From Liolophura sinensis (Eukaryota; Mollusca; Polyplacophora; Chitonida; Chitonidae): a stretch of 64,000 bases of DNA. A program made the translations under genes and the position numbers. Positions within the stretch are counted from its first letter, which is position 1; the number at the start of each line of letters is the position of its first letter. The stretch is taken from positions 40,616,191-40,680,190 of the forward strand of contig NC_088302.1 in NCBI RefSeq assembly GCF_032854445.1, given 5' to 3'. A model generated the notes under the pieces. It made no database searches, was not told the DNA's origin, and worked only from the letters and a program-made list of their open reading frames with translations. Positions 13,519-25,557 of this stretch are shown here, in pieces.

Positions 13519-13806
13519 GAGTGATTGATTAGGGTTTAACGTCGTACCCACCAAATTTTCAGTCACGACGACAAAGGAGTCCTTAGTGTGCACGTAATGT
13601 GCCTCCTTATTGCAGGACGGATATCCACCACTCTTTTATCTAGTGTTGTTTCACTGAGACGACTTACCGAAGGCAAGTAATGTGCCCCACACCAGCCATT
13701 ATCCTTGAACTGGGCATCCAGTCGTTGCACTATCCCTTTAATGATAAACGCCAAGCGAGGAAGATACATTTGCTCTTTTAAAGTCTTAGGTGTGTAAGGG
13801 TACCAC
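13519..13806 (-). mobile_element. second SINE-like family, copy without head
   Basis: On the plus strand it begins 'GTGAGTGATTGATTAGGGTT', continues through 'TGCAGGACGG', 'CTCTTTTATCTAG' and 'GAGACGACTTACCGAAGGCA', and ends at 'TTTAAAGTCTTAGGT'. Fuller copies continue into a reverse-complemented tRNA-like segment, so the element's 5' end is at the right and it is read on the minus strand. This copy lacks that segment. Confidence 0.65.
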
Positions 13807-14888
13807 TATCGGAGAGTAAAGATGGGAAACTACTGGCTTGTTCAACATACAGATCAACCATAGGCCTTACAGAAGATCAAACAAAGAAACACGAAGACGC
13901 ATGAATAAGTTCAATACATATATTTGAACAAAACAGACAAATATTACAACTGAAAATAAGATACCAAACAATACAAATAAGTACAAAAATATATAGTAAA
14001 CATTCGGCTTCCAAAGGCGAGTCGGTCCATATAAACATAGAATCCACAGTTAAGAGAAACTCCTCAATCGACCGATGACAGTCCGATAAGTGACAAGCTG
14101 TAATGGGCACGGCACGCTGACCATGGTTTATTCCCCAAGTGCCTATGAAGTTGTAACTTCACAGGGCGGACGGGTTGACAGTAGCGTCCGTGATGCCTAG
14201 CTGTCGATGTCTGTTTCACTCCTCGGAAATATACACAAAGTCACTTTCTGGGTAAACTGGGATGAAACGTACGTAATCGCACAAAGAGACAATGAGCGAT
14301 ACAAGCTCCAAAATAACGTCTCAAAAAATTATCAGTTGGCGAAACATAAGCTCATTAAGTGCTAGGTACAGAAAATGGTGTACAAATAACGAAGGTCAAA
14401 AGACGTGAAAGCCAGTATCTCCAAGCCAGATAGAATCCTTCACAGTCGATGACAGTGGATATGACTGCTCTCAAGTGGACTTGAGTATATCAAGAGTATA
14501 TGACTGCGAGTTTTACATCGCTCATATTTATAGACTAACGTGAAGAAAATTCTGGATGATTTGATTGTAAAGATGTTTACAACGCCGATCTATATTTCCT
14601 GAATGTATATGCTATGTACAATGACACTAACTTCATAAACACCGAAGCCTCGAGAACGCTCGACTGGATTACAGTGCTAACTATAACGTACACAGAGGGA
14701 AAAATGTAAGTCACACACTGACCCCATAAGCTCAAGAAAAGAAATATATAATACAATATTTAATGACGGTTTTCGTAACAGGTGTGACACTGAATCTCGG
14801 TTGAAGATGTAAAGGGGTTTTTAAATATTCTGGGTCTGACCATTCGTATAGGAATATCGAATTTTGCCACTTTCACTCAAATTCTCAG
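13807..14888. other. no gene recognised
   Basis: Only short open frames with no recognisable protein, and no repeat family identified. Confidence 0.5.
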
Positions 14889-15240
14889 TGTGAGTGAGTG
14901 CTTGGGGTTTAACGTTGTACCCAACAATTTTTCAGCCGTATGACGACGGAGTCCTTAGAGTGCATGTAATGTGCCTTTGTGTTGCAGGACGGATTTTCAC
15001 CGCTCTTTTATCTAGATCTGCTTTACTGAGACGACTTAACGAAGGCAAGTAAGCCGTTCCGCCCGAGCCATTAGACTGATATGGGTCAACCAGTTGTTGA
15101 ACTATACCTTTAATACTGAACTTCTTGCCTTTTTAAGGTCTTAGGTAAAACCCGACCCAGAAATGACCCTGGATCTACCGCCTCTGAAGCGGACGCTCTA
15201 TCAGCTGTACTACCAACTGTGCTACCAACTGTGCCGGTCA
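14889..15240 (-). mobile_element. second SINE-like family, near-complete copy
   Basis: Same body as 13519-13806, here extended to the right by 'GAAGCGGACGCTCTATCAGC'. Read on the minus strand this resembles the 5' part of a tRNA (A-box region). I infer a tRNA-derived head on the right and a tail on the left. It is mutated in the head, so not a functional tRNA. Confidence 0.65.
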
Positions 15241-16423
15241 AACCAAATTCTTAGATGTTGTATACTTGGTAATGTACATGTAAATAAAGACTGTGTGATA
15301 AGACACAGTCATTCACACAGTCACAGTAATTTTATCTATAATTATCAGCTGGTGGAAAAGACAGGCAATTCGATGAAGCATTTAATTTTTTACGCCAAAT
15401 AAAATATCGGCCTTTAAGAGCCTGATAAAATTGCCTCAGGGGAAAGTCAACTGTTTTTCACAGAGCCCTGTCATATTTCTGTGTTTTTTGGCATGAGCCT
15501 GAAAAAGCTCGGCCATTTTCCTGTCGGATGTTAGAAGGAGTTTAGTCCGCCATAACTCTGTCTGAGGCCCCAGGCGCTGTGTTTGTGGTCATGCCAGATG
15601 GCAATGGAGACAATGTGAGTCCTGACTTATACCGGCGAATAAAGCCAAATGTCAAGACGAAGGAGACGAGATATATTTTTATCAATCCTCATGGCAAAAG
15701 CTGCGGTTAGTCTTTCATGGTATACATTTGATCGTTTTGAATTGGCACTTCAGGGCGCGTTGGCCAGACATGTGAAAAACAAGAATGGAAGTCATCTTGG
15801 ACATTAATGATACTTACAGCGAGAGAGTTTAACTTACGTTCCTGTCCATGAGATTAACTGCATGGATATAATTCCAATACTCAAAAGGAAATAGTCTACA
15901 AGATGAAAATGCACTGAGAGCTCACGTACATGTAGTAAAGGATCAGCTGAAGCACAAGGCTCTCCACTAAATCCCCAAGGCGTAAATAATTAAATGTAAT
16001 GGTCAATTCAACATGTTATAAAACACCAGCTGGATTCATACACAACAAAATGTGGTGACATTTAAACAGGAACACTGTAGAAATACGAATGACTTTCACC
16101 CATTGCACGAACCACTTGTTTTTATCCTGAGTTCAACTCCTCCCATTGCCACTTTGTCTTGATCTTCTCCGTTCTTTTGCAGGCTTGGGATTCTTTACGT
16201 TGAAATTGATGAGATTTGCCTTTTATCATAGAACATGTAACAAATGTCATAATATTATTATTATTAAACTGGCAAATTTACCATGAATTTTGCATGAAAG
16301 TAAATTGTCACCCGTGCCTGATATGGATTTTTGCATTAATTCAAAACGTTCGCATTCAGTACTCCAGAGAACAAAAATGCCAATGCGACTAAATGTAATA
16401 AACTTCATTTTGTAATGTATGCA

Positions 16424-16595
16424 TCGAAACAGACTTTCGCAGACCAACCGTCAACCAGTAAGGGCGTTCCGGGTAAATAATAGCAAGGCCAATTCCCAAA
16501 ACAACGTTTAACACAAATTACCAAGAAGAAAGTATATAAAGCACAAAAATATGACGGAATCATACAAAGAGAAGCAGCTAACAGTTTTCAGTGAT
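16424..16595 (-). repeat. Penelope-family 3'-end fragment (minus orientation)
   Basis: It matches the reverse complement of 43938-44095 and 46100-46285, for example 'TCGAAACAGAC.TTCG', 'CCGTCAACCA', 'CAATTCCCAAAACAACGTTTAAC' in part, and 'AGAGAAGCAG.TAACAGTTTTC'. It has the same orientation as the 6909-7390 fragment and is embedded in an array unit. Confidence 0.6.
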
Positions 16596-16902
16596 GTAGG
16601 AAACAAACAAAGTATGCACAAGGCGACTGAGTGAAATCATTATACATAAGGGTTATTTAACACGGCTGCTGACAAACCATGGGTTCGAACCTCCGACAGG
16701 TGAGTTAGCAATCCATGCAGCCCTTCACGTGGTTTCAAATAATGTTTTCGTTCTCTTAAGTAGATGTATTTCAATGGGAGGGAATTTCACACAGGTAAAT
16801 ATTCCTGCCACCTGTATGCTACGATATAGATAAGACTGTGGAATGCAAAACCCGCTGCGTAGCACTCATTTATTTGTGGACAAGGCTCTGTAACAAGGAA
16901 CA

Positions 16903-17090
16903 CCAGGGTCCTGTTTCACAGAAAGTTCATTAAATTGCTTAAATCGGTATTTTTTTGCCTAAATCTCAAACGGACTGTATCTGGACAAAATTTAAGTTAA
17001 ACACTTTGCAAAGATAGTATTATGTTACTTAAGAAAAACACTTTTGCTTATAAAACAGAACTTAAGAAATTTTGTGTAACTGCTACCTGG
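16903..17090. mobile_element. MITE-like insertion shared by array units
   Basis: It begins 'CCAGGGTCCTGTTTCACAGA' and ends with an imperfect reverse complement ('TTTTGTGTAACTGCTACCTGG'). It is about 190 bp and non-coding. Counterparts at the equivalent place in other units (22108-22492, 25205-25550, 28322-28475) show that it inserted in an ancestral unit before the array expanded. Confidence 0.6.
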
Positions 17091-17515
17091 CTTGAGACAA
17101 TCGCTATAGAGTCACTTATCAACATCAAACGCTGTTTTCCTTTGTCCACTTTAAATGTATGTCATAACGTAACCCGCGAATTATTTGATTAGTTTCTTCG
17201 GAATGGTATTAACAATAGTTTGGAAATGGGATCTTTTCATTTCTGCATTTTGACCATAGAAAATTGTATGATGACTAACACAGAATATTACAAAATGGTC
17301 ATTACATAAGATGATGTTAGGACGCGCCTGGACAAGACTAAGTGCGACGATAAAATGTCAGTATCAAGGATCATGCAATAGAATGTGGTCTGCAGACTGA
17401 CTGAAATTATACTCCTGACCATCTTCTTCTGTGAGGCTGGTTTGAGTTTCCTCCGGATTTGACCAGCTGTATAGATGTGTCCAATTTTATGGGCACTTAA
17501 AATTACATCCCCGGC

Positions 17516-17733
17516 AGTCTCTCACCAATTCGGTCACTGTGAGTTCAAGTCCAGCTCATGCTGGCTTCCTCTCCGGCCGTAAGTGGGAAGGTCTGACAGC
17601 AACCTGCGGATGGTCTTGAGTTTCCCGCGGGCTCTGCCTGGTTCCCACCCACGATAATGCTGACCGGCGTAGTATAAGTGAAATATTCTTGAGTACGGCG
17701 TAAAACACCAATCAAATAAATAAGTCAAATACA
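17516..17733 (+). mobile_element. V-SINE copy, head-truncated
   Basis: It starts at 'TCTCACCAATTCGGTCACTG', contains the B-box-like 'GAGTTCAAGTCCAGC' and the V-domain with 'GCTCTGCCTGGTTCCCACCC', and ends 'GAGTACGGCGTAAAACACC' plus an AATA-type tail. Confidence 0.85.
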
Positions 17734-18198
17734 ATAAAATTGCATAAAAATGTCCGAGTTGACGCTAGTATTTTCGAGCATAAATTTCTTTGGACAGAGA
17801 TCTGTCATATTTCTTTGTTATCTCCTGTGTCTGGCAAGTTCCGTTCCATTTTCCTGTCGAATATTTTAGAAGGAGTTTAGGCTGTTAAAACTCTGTCTAT
17901 GGCCAGTGTTTGTGGTAATACCGGGTGGGACTGGAGACAAATGCCTCCCACGTGTCGTTACTTAAACGGGTGGAGAAAACTCGTTACAGGTTATGTCAGG
18001 ACGAAGGAGATGGAAAATGTTTTGTTTTTATCCTCTTGATAAAAAGCTGGGCTCAGCTATCAAAGTATACATTTGATCGTTCTGGAATGAACATCAGCCC
18101 AATATTGGCGCTTAGAAGAGAGAAAGTAGATGAAAGTAGTGTCAGAAAGATTTTAGCGCGGTAATGACCCTATGACATCTGTAAATGTCTTGATGAGA

Positions 18199-18850
18199 TA
18201 AAATATAATACTATAAAACTGTTCTACTGGGCAATGTATATTATTTACTGACGTTGCGGTTACAACTTATCGCCTTCAACAGAGTAAGGTGTTAAACAAA
18301 AAGAATTCCTATTTATATTGAAGTAACATACAAAGTGAACAAACCAGTATGTACAAGTTTCATGGTGAACACAGTTCACGTTCACGGTTGAAGTATACAA
18401 TGGGTCTATACAATTTAAAACAATGAGACAACAGGAGCTGGTGTATAGTGACAGAATTTGAATATAATACAGTTTCACATGAGTGAACAAATTTTATCAT
18501 GTTGAGGTACATTTGCACAAGCTAATTAACATTTTTTCAATCTGTGTCCCAGGTGTGTAATAACTTAGATCTGAGTCCTCCATTGCGTTGAGAGTAGGAT
18601 TTTTAACCTTCACGAAAATTCCTTAACCCCTCTCTCAAACCAGTGGGGCTCCTTGGATAAAATATTTACGTTATCCCCATTAAAAATGTGACCTGAATTA
18701 CATATATGCTGGAATACAGCAGAATCATAGCCACTAGATACCGGTTTTTGGTGTTGTTTAACACGGTTACTTAGTGGCTGCTGTGTTTCACCATACATTG
18801 TCCAGCAATATACATTGTCCAGTAGAGCAGTTTTATAGTATTATCTTTTA
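18199..18850 (-). mobile_element. Penelope-like remnant flanked by 44-bp inverted repeats
   Basis: The arms at 18199-18242 and 18807-18850 are inverted copies with 41 of 44 positions matching by my count (core 'CAGTTTTATAGTATTAT'). Between them, next to the right arm, lies a minus-strand GIY-YIG endonuclease remnant. The rest of the interior is unassigned. It sits inside the array and interrupts a unit. Inverted or partial terminal repeats are known in Penelope-like elements, so this may be the end of such an element. Confidence 0.65.
18545..18810 (-). pseudogene. GIY-YIG endonuclease domain remnant (Penelope-like)
   Basis: The minus-strand frame starting at 18798 reads 'MYGETQQPLSNRVKQH', then 'DSAVFQHICNSGH', then 'EPHWFERGVKEFS' and a stop. 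This order (YxGET, a basic helix, SAVxxHI..xGH, WFxRGVKE) is the one seen in GIY-YIG domains at the C-terminus of Penelope-like polyproteins, which cut the target DNA during retrotransposition. After GVKE a frameshift is needed to continue into 'KVKNPTLN', the usual family continuation, so it is dead. The N-terminal reverse transcriptase part is absent. Confidence 0.75.
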
Positions 18851-19743
18851 TAGTATACTATCCTGGATGTCTGAAAATGACAGAATATTGCAAAATGGCC
18901 GCTATTTAAGATGATATTAAGAAGCATCTGGGCAAGTCTGAAGCATCTATCAAGTGTCAGGCACATCTGGAATATACCTAGGGAGATAATGCCACTTACG
19001 TAATTCCAGCTTGGAGAGGACCTGGAGAAATGGGCACATTCTTGTTCTTGTGTACAGGTAAAGTACGTGTAAATAATGGATAGCAATCAATCATCTAATC
19101 ACAGACACTAAGTATATCCATACTTACCTGTCTACTTTAAATGCACAGACAATCCAATGCCTCATGGAAGCCTTGATGTTATCAGGCCAACTAAGGTATC
19201 TTGCTTCAAAAGTCAAGTAAAATTGCTTACTGAGAGAAAATATATTTTGTTTCATAGATCTGTCATATTTCCTTTTTATCTCTCGTGTCTGGCAAGTCCC
19301 GGTTCCATTTTCCTGTCGGATATTTCAGAAGCAGTATAGACTGCCATAACTCTGTCTGTGGCCACAAGTGCTGTGTTTGTGATACTACCGAGTGGGAATC
19401 GAGACAAATGCCTCCCGTGCGAGTCCTGATTTACACCGGCGCAGAAAACAAATTACAGGTTATGGCAGGTCGAAGAAGATAAATAATGAATAACAATCAA
19501 TTATCCAACACAGTCACTCAGTATATCTATAGTTATTGGTTTACCTTAAAAACATAGACAATCAAATGCATGAAGGAAGCTTTGATTTTATTAGGTCAAA
19601 CGAAGTATCCTGCTTCAAGAGTCAGGCCGACACGGAATCAAATGGCCATTACTTAAATGATATTAGGAAGCATCTGGACGTCTGAAGCATCGATTAAGTA
19701 TCAGGCACATCTGGAATATACCCAGAGAAAAAACACCACTTAC

Positions 19744-19807
19744 GTAATTCTATGATATAACTGTCAGTGCCTGACAAACAGAGGACGACAACGAGCCTGG
19801 AGAGCAT
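19744..19807 (-). pseudogene. signal-peptide-like first exon, array unit copy 1
   Basis: A minus-strand ATG at 19807 opens 21 codons (start 'MLSRLVVVLCLSGTDSYI') plus one base, followed at once by 'GTAAGTG', a consensus splice donor. The peptide has a short basic start and a hydrophobic core, like a secretory signal. Units at 22981-23044, 26031-26094 and 34812-34875 carry the equivalent 64-bp segment. The matching downstream exons are not established and the surrounding unit is damaged, so I treat it as a remnant. Confidence 0.45.
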
Positions 19808-21557
19808 AATGGCATAGAATCTAGTGTTCAGATTAAATTTTATACTCCTTACCTTATTATGCTGTAACGCTGGTTTGATTTTCTCCCGATCTAAACAGTC
19901 ATATAAGACCAGTCGAATTTTACCGGCCGTTAGATGGTATAAAATTACCATAGTTGACACTCGCATTTTTGACCAAATTCCTGTTGTTGTATACAGGTTC
20001 GTGTAAACAATGGAAAACAATAAATCCACTAATCACTTAGAGTCACTTAGTATATCCATACTCACTGATTTACCTTAAAGAGATAGACCACCCAATGGTG
20101 CCTTGGTGTTTGAAGGCCAACTGAGGTATCCTCTTTCAAGAGTCAAATAAAACTGCTTGCTGAAAGAAAAATTTTTTAGGATAGATATGTCATACTTTTA
20201 TGTTATCTGGCGTCAGTCTGAAAAACAGCGGTGCTACTTACCTGCGGGATGTGTTAGAAGGAGTTTGGCGCTGCGTATACGGTAATGTAGGTGTGAGAAT
20301 GGGGCCAAATGAGATATACCGGTGCATACGATGGCAAAACGACGACGATGGAAAATGTATTTACAAACCCTTTTGGTAAAGGTAGGGTTCAGATCTTCAA
20401 AGTATACGTTTGATCGTTTTGGAATGGCACACCACCAGGGTCGGGATGGCGAAAATGTGACGAGGAGTGATGAAGGCAAACGATTGACGTCAGCTTAAAC
20501 ATTGATTACAGAACGGTGGTTGGTGGAATGCGATGCCAAGAAAGTTCTGTGTAAGGCCCTTTTCGACCGCTTATATCTAACAAGGCGCTCAGAACAGATG
20601 AAGCGTTAAAATTCTCTATCCATTGTCAGGATTGAATCAGACCCCGCGTGTGCAATTGACCGGATTGTATTAGGTTCTGACTTCAGTTCTATCCCTCTTC
20701 CATATCATTCGTTATCTGTCTTAGTGTAACAACTGATATGTTGTACAAAGAGGAAGACTTGACTGCCATAGATGATGCGGCCTCTGTCACAGTAAGGGAA
20801 GAGATAGCGTCCTGGATTTGCAGCTGTCTCTCAGCTGGAACGAGGTTCCTGCCATAGGTATGGAATCTACATCAGCAACTGAAGGGGAAACGTTTACTTG
20901 AAGTAGCTGTACATGAGATTTATTGCATACAATAATGATATGCGCACAATTCCGATCTCCATTTCCCGACTGCCTAACGGAAGTAGTCTACAAGATGAAG
21001 ATGTATCGAGGTCTCGTGCTTATGTAGTAAGGATCAGCGGAAGTACAAGGCTCTCCTCTAAATCCCCAAACACATAAATAATCAATTGTAATAGTCAATG
21101 CAGTATGTTATAAAACACCAGCTGTGTTCGTGTACAACAAAATGTGGTGACATTTAAATGGCGACTTTGTCGGAATATAAGCCAGTCTAATCTTTGCTGA
21201 TATACGGAATTCTGATGGTTAATAATTCAGGGTAAAGTGTAAACTGACAATCTGACCTGAAGTATGGCAGACATAATTCAGCTGTCACCGCCACTTGCCT
21301 CCTTATCACTTACGTGGAATTATTTTGGAAAACTAAAGTGTATGTTTTACCTTCATGTTCTCTTGAATGACATTTTCCAACATTACTGACCAGTTCTTTT
21401 TTTTATCTTGATTTCGTTTTCACCCATGGCCACTTTGCGCTGATCTTCTCCGTCTTTTACACTGTTGAGTTTCTTAAAGTTGAAAGTGATGAGATTCGAG
21501 TTTTGTCATAGAAGATTTAGCATAACACAATTATTAAACAGACAAAGTTATCATTGA

Positions 21558-21720
21558 ATGAATGAAGGAATGCTTGGGGTTTAACATCGTACTGAACAAT
21601 TTTTCATTCATGTGTCGAGGTGGAGTCATCAGGCGTGTGTACATATAATGTATCTTCTTGTGACAGGGCAAGTCCATGTCACCAAAGTGCTGCCGCCACC
21701 CATGTATCAGTGATTTTGTT
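21558..21720 (-). mobile_element. second SINE-like family, fragment (copy A)
   Basis: It contains 'GCTTGGGGTTTAACATCGTA', 'GGAGTCATCAGGCGTGTGTA' and 'AAAGTGCTGCCGCCACC', matching the left half of copies at 31742 and 39481. The head is missing. Confidence 0.65.
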
Positions 21721-22107
21721 GTTAAATTGCGTATAAGTAACTTGTCATCTCTACCTGCTACACCTTCCTTCAATAGTTACAAAAGTTCGCGTTCAACACT
21801 CTAAAGCGCGTCATTGCTAATGTGACTTGAAATGGTTAAGTTCAGTATGTGAAAACACTAAGCATAAGGGGGATGATACGCGGATGCAATTTAACATCAA
21901 GAGTTTGAACTTAGGAAAGCTGAGTTAATAATACATGTAATCCCTCAGGTTGTTTTCGTTGTCTCCAAGTAGATGTATTTTAGTCTGAGAGAATTTCGCG
22001 ACGGTAAAACTTCCTGCCACCTCTATGTTACGACACGCGTAATGAAGCGGGTTGAGCGAAAAACACTATTGCTTCACAGCACCTATTTTTTTGTAAACAA
22101 GGCCCTG

Positions 22108-22492
22108 TAACAAGAAACACCAGGAACCGCTTTCTGAAAAATTCCTAAGTTTAGTAAATTGATTTAGTTTGAATCGGTAGTTTAAAGTTCAATAAAGTTT
22201 AAAATCTCTGGACAAAACTTAAGTCAAAAACATCGTAAGTATAGTAGTATTCTGTTGCTTAAGCAACTTTTGACTGAGGAGGTTAGTATGCCAGCACGGC
22301 GCAGTGACCCAGGAGGCTTTCACCAATGCAGTCGTTGTGAGCTCAGGTCCAGCTCATGCTGGCTTCCTCTCCGACCATAAGTGAAACATTCTTGAGTGCG
22401 GTGAAAAACAAATGTCAAATGTCAAGTGTCAAATAAATAAATCAAAACACTTTTGCTTATAAGTAAAGGCACTTAAGAAGTCTCGTTAAACT
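22108..22492. mobile_element. MITE-like element split by a nested SINE (copy A)
   Basis: The left end is 'CACCAGGAACCGCTTTCTGA' and the right end 'GTCTCGTTAAACTGCCACCT'. They are imperfect inverted partners of each other and match the element at 16903-17090. A V-SINE copy (22276-22441) sits inside it. Confidence 0.55.
22276..22441 (+). mobile_element. V-SINE copy with the V-domain deleted (copy A)
   Basis: It has the tRNA-like part ('GGCGCAGTGACCCAGGAGGC', B-box-like 'GAGCTCAGGTCCAGC') joined directly to the 3' segment 'GTGAAACATTCTTGAGTGCG'. It ends in a '(TGTCAAA)' and AAATA tail. The central V-domain is missing. Confidence 0.8.
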
Positions 22493-22507
22493 GCCACCTG
22501 ACTTCAA

Positions 22508-22710
22508 GGGGCCTGCGTGGCTCAGTTTGTTAGCGCGCTAGCGCAGCGTAATGACCCAGAAGCCTCTCACCAATGTGGTTGCTCTGACCCGGGGTCGTGG
22601 GTTTCCCCTGGGTTCTGCTCGGTTTCCTTCCAACATAATGTTGGAAGTCGTCGTATAAGTGAAGTATTTTTGAGTATGGCGTAAACACCAATCAAATAAA
22701 TAAATAAATA
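22508..22710 (+). mobile_element. V-SINE copy with tRNA-like head (copy A)
   Basis: The head 'GGGGCCTGCGTGGCTCAGTT' carries an A-box-like 'TGGCTCAGTTTGTTAGC'. About 70 bp around the B-box and neighbouring body are deleted. The V-domain ('GGGTTCTGCTCGGTTTCC') and 3' end are present, with an (AAAT)n tail. Confidence 0.85.
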
Positions 22711-22980
22711 TTGACTTCAAACCTTGTTATTTCGCCCACTCACATTATATAACACACGAAATATTTCGTTAGTTTCTTTGAAATGGTGTTAATGATTGCT
22801 TGGAAATGGGATCTTTTCATTTTTGACTTTTGACCACAGAATGTTGTATGATGGCCAACACAGAATATTACAAAACTGTCATTAATTAAAATGACAATAG
22901 GGGGCATTTGGACAAGTCTCGACGCATCGATCATATGTCTGGCACAACTGGAATATACCCAGAGAGATTATACCACTTAC

Positions 22981-23044
22981 GTAATTCCAAGACATAACTG
23001 GCAATATATGAGAAATAGACGATGACAATGAGCTTGGAAAAAGA
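22981..23044 (-). pseudogene. signal-peptide-like first exon, array copy A (start lost)
   Basis: The equivalent of 19744-19807: the 64 bp before a 'GTAAGTGG' donor read open as a hydrophobic peptide ('KLIVIVYFSYIASYVLEL' at its C-terminal part). The frame and length match the other copies, but the position of the ATG is changed, so no start codon remains. Confidence 0.4.
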
Positions 23045-24649
23045 TCCTGTCACAGAATCTTGTGTTCAGATTTACTTAGAGCTAACTTCTTACCTTCTTC
23101 TTACGAGAATATCGGTCTGATTTTTTTCGTTTGGATCTGACCAGTCGAATTAAATTTTATCGGTCGTTAAATGGCATAAAATTGGCAGAGCTGACACAAA
23201 CATTTTCGAGCAAATTCCTGGTGTTGTGTACATTTAAAGTACGTGTCATACGACTATGCAAGTCACAGTCACTCAGTGCATCCATAATTACCCGCTCACT
23301 TTAAACACGTAGACAATCCAATGCTTCATGGAAGCCTTGGTGTTTTAGGACATCTGAAGAATCCTGCTTCAAGATTAAAATAAAACTGCTTTCCGAGAGA
23401 GTAATTTCTTTTTGACAGAGATCTGTCACATTTCTGTGTTATTTAGCATGATTTAACTCTCAAAAGTATACATTTGATCGTTTTGAAATGACACACCAGG
23501 GTCGCAATGGCAGAAATCTGACTAAGAGTGATGAAAGCAAGGATTGACTCCAGCTAAACATTGACATCACTTACAGCGCGATGACTGGTGGAAGGCGATG
23601 TCAGCAGAGTTCGTAAGGCCGTTTTCGACGGCTTATTTCTAACAATAGAGGGGACAGTGAAATTCTCAAACTTAATTCTCTTTCCATTGTAAGGATTGAA
23701 TCAGACCCCGTGTGTGGGGTTGACTGGATTGATTGGAGGACGATTGTATCCCTCTTCGATATCGTTCGTTAAGCTGTACGTAGTGTTTGTTAACATCATT
23801 ATAACTTATCTATCCGTGTGTAACTAGAGGAAGACTGGATTACTACAGGTGATGCGGCCTCTTTCACAATGAGGGAAGAGATTGCGTCCTAGATTTTGCA
23901 GCTGTCTATTCAGCAAATAATATAAAGTAAACGAGGTTCCTGCCATAGGTATGGAATCTACATCAGCAACTGAAGGGGAAACGTTTACTTGAAGTAGCTG
24001 TACATGAGATTTATTGCATACAATAATGGTATGCGCACAATTCCGATCTCCATTTCCCGACTGCCTAACGGAAGTAGTCTACAAGATGAAGATGTATCGA
24101 GGTCTCGTGCTTATGTAGTAAGGATCAGCGGAAGTACAAGGCTCTCCCTTAAATCCCCAAACACATAAATAATCAATTGTCATAGTCAATGCAGTATGTT
24201 ATAAAACACCAGCTGTGTTCGTGTACAACAAAATGTGGTGACATTTAAATGGCGACTTTGTCGGAATATAAGTCAGTCTAATCTTTGCTGATATACGGAA
24301 TTCTGATGGTTAATAATTCAGGGTAAAGTGTAAACTGACAATCTGACCTGAAGTATGGCAGACATAATTCAGCTGTCACCGCCACTTGCCTCCTTATCTC
24401 TTACGTGGAATTATTTTGGAAAACTAAAGTGTATGTTTTACCTTCATGTTCTCTTGAATGACATTTTCCAACATTACTGACCAGTTCTTTTTTTTTTATC
24501 TTGATTTCGTTTTCACCCATTGCCACTTTGCGCTGATCTTCTCCGTCTTTTACACTGTTGAGTTTCTTAAAGTTGAAAGTGATGAGATTCGAGTTTTGGC
24601 ATAGAAGATTTAGCATAACACAATTATTAAACAGACAAAGTTATCATTG

Positions 24650-24813
24650 AATGAATGAAGGAATGCTTGGGGTTTAACATCGTACTGAACAATTTTTCAT
24701 TCATGTGTCGAGGTGGAGTCATCAGGCGTGTGTACATATAATGTATCTTCTTGTGACAGGGCAAGTCCATGTCGCCAAAGTGCTGCCGCCACCCATGTAT
24801 CAGTGATTTTGTT
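24650..24813 (-). mobile_element. second SINE-like family, fragment (copy B)
   Basis: The tandem-duplicated twin of 21558-21720, differing by about one base ('CATGTCGCC' for 'CATGTCACC'). Confidence 0.65.
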
Positions 24814-25204
24814 GTTAAATTGCGTATAAGTAACTTGTCATCTCTACCTGCTACACCTTCCTTCAATAGTTACAAAAGTTCGCGTTCAACACTCTAAAGC
24901 GCGTCATTGCTAATGTGACTTGAAATGGTTAAGTTCAGTATGTGAAAACACTAAGCATAAGGGGGATGATACGCGGATGCAATTTAACATCAAGAGTTTG
25001 AACTTAGGAAAGCTGAGTTAATAATACATGTAATCCCTCAGGTTGTTTTCGTTGTCTCCAAGTAGATGTATTATAGTCTGAGAGAATTTCGCGACGGTAA
25101 AACTTCCTGCCACCTCTATGTTACGACACGCGTAATGAAGCGGGTTGAGCGAAAAACACTATTGCTTCACAGCACCTATTTTTTTGTAAACAAGGCCCTG
25201 TAAC

Positions 25205-25550
25205 AAGAAACACCAGGAACCGCTTTCTGAAAAATTCCTAAGTTCAGTAAATTGATCTCTGGACAAAACTTAAGTCAAAAACATCGTAAGTATAGTAGTA
25301 TTCTGTTGCTTAAGCAACTTTTGACTGAGGAGGTTAGTATGCCAGCACGGCGCAGTGACCCAGGAGGCTTTCACCAATGCAGTCGTTGTGAGTTCAGGTC
25401 CAGCTCATGCTGGCTTCCTCTCCGACCATAAGTGAAACATTCTTGAGTGCGGTGAAAAACAAATGTCAAATGTCAAGTGTCAAATAAATAGATCAAAACA
25501 CTTTTGCTTATAAGTAAAGGCACTTAAGAAGTCTCGTTAAACTGCCACCT
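25205..25550. mobile_element. MITE-like element split by a nested SINE (copy B)
   Basis: The duplicated twin of 22108-22492. It lacks about 38 bp just after the left end that copy A retains. Confidence 0.55.
25326..25490 (+). mobile_element. V-SINE copy with the V-domain deleted (copy B)
   Basis: The duplicated twin of 22276-22441, with the same internal deletion and tail. Confidence 0.8.
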
Positions 25551-25557
25551 GACTTCA

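Noticed and set aside
22508-22710. tRNA gene at the SINE head
   Set aside because: The A-box-like and B-box-like segments are part of a SINE. A cloverleaf with a proper anticodon arm cannot be formed from this mutated, deleted copy.
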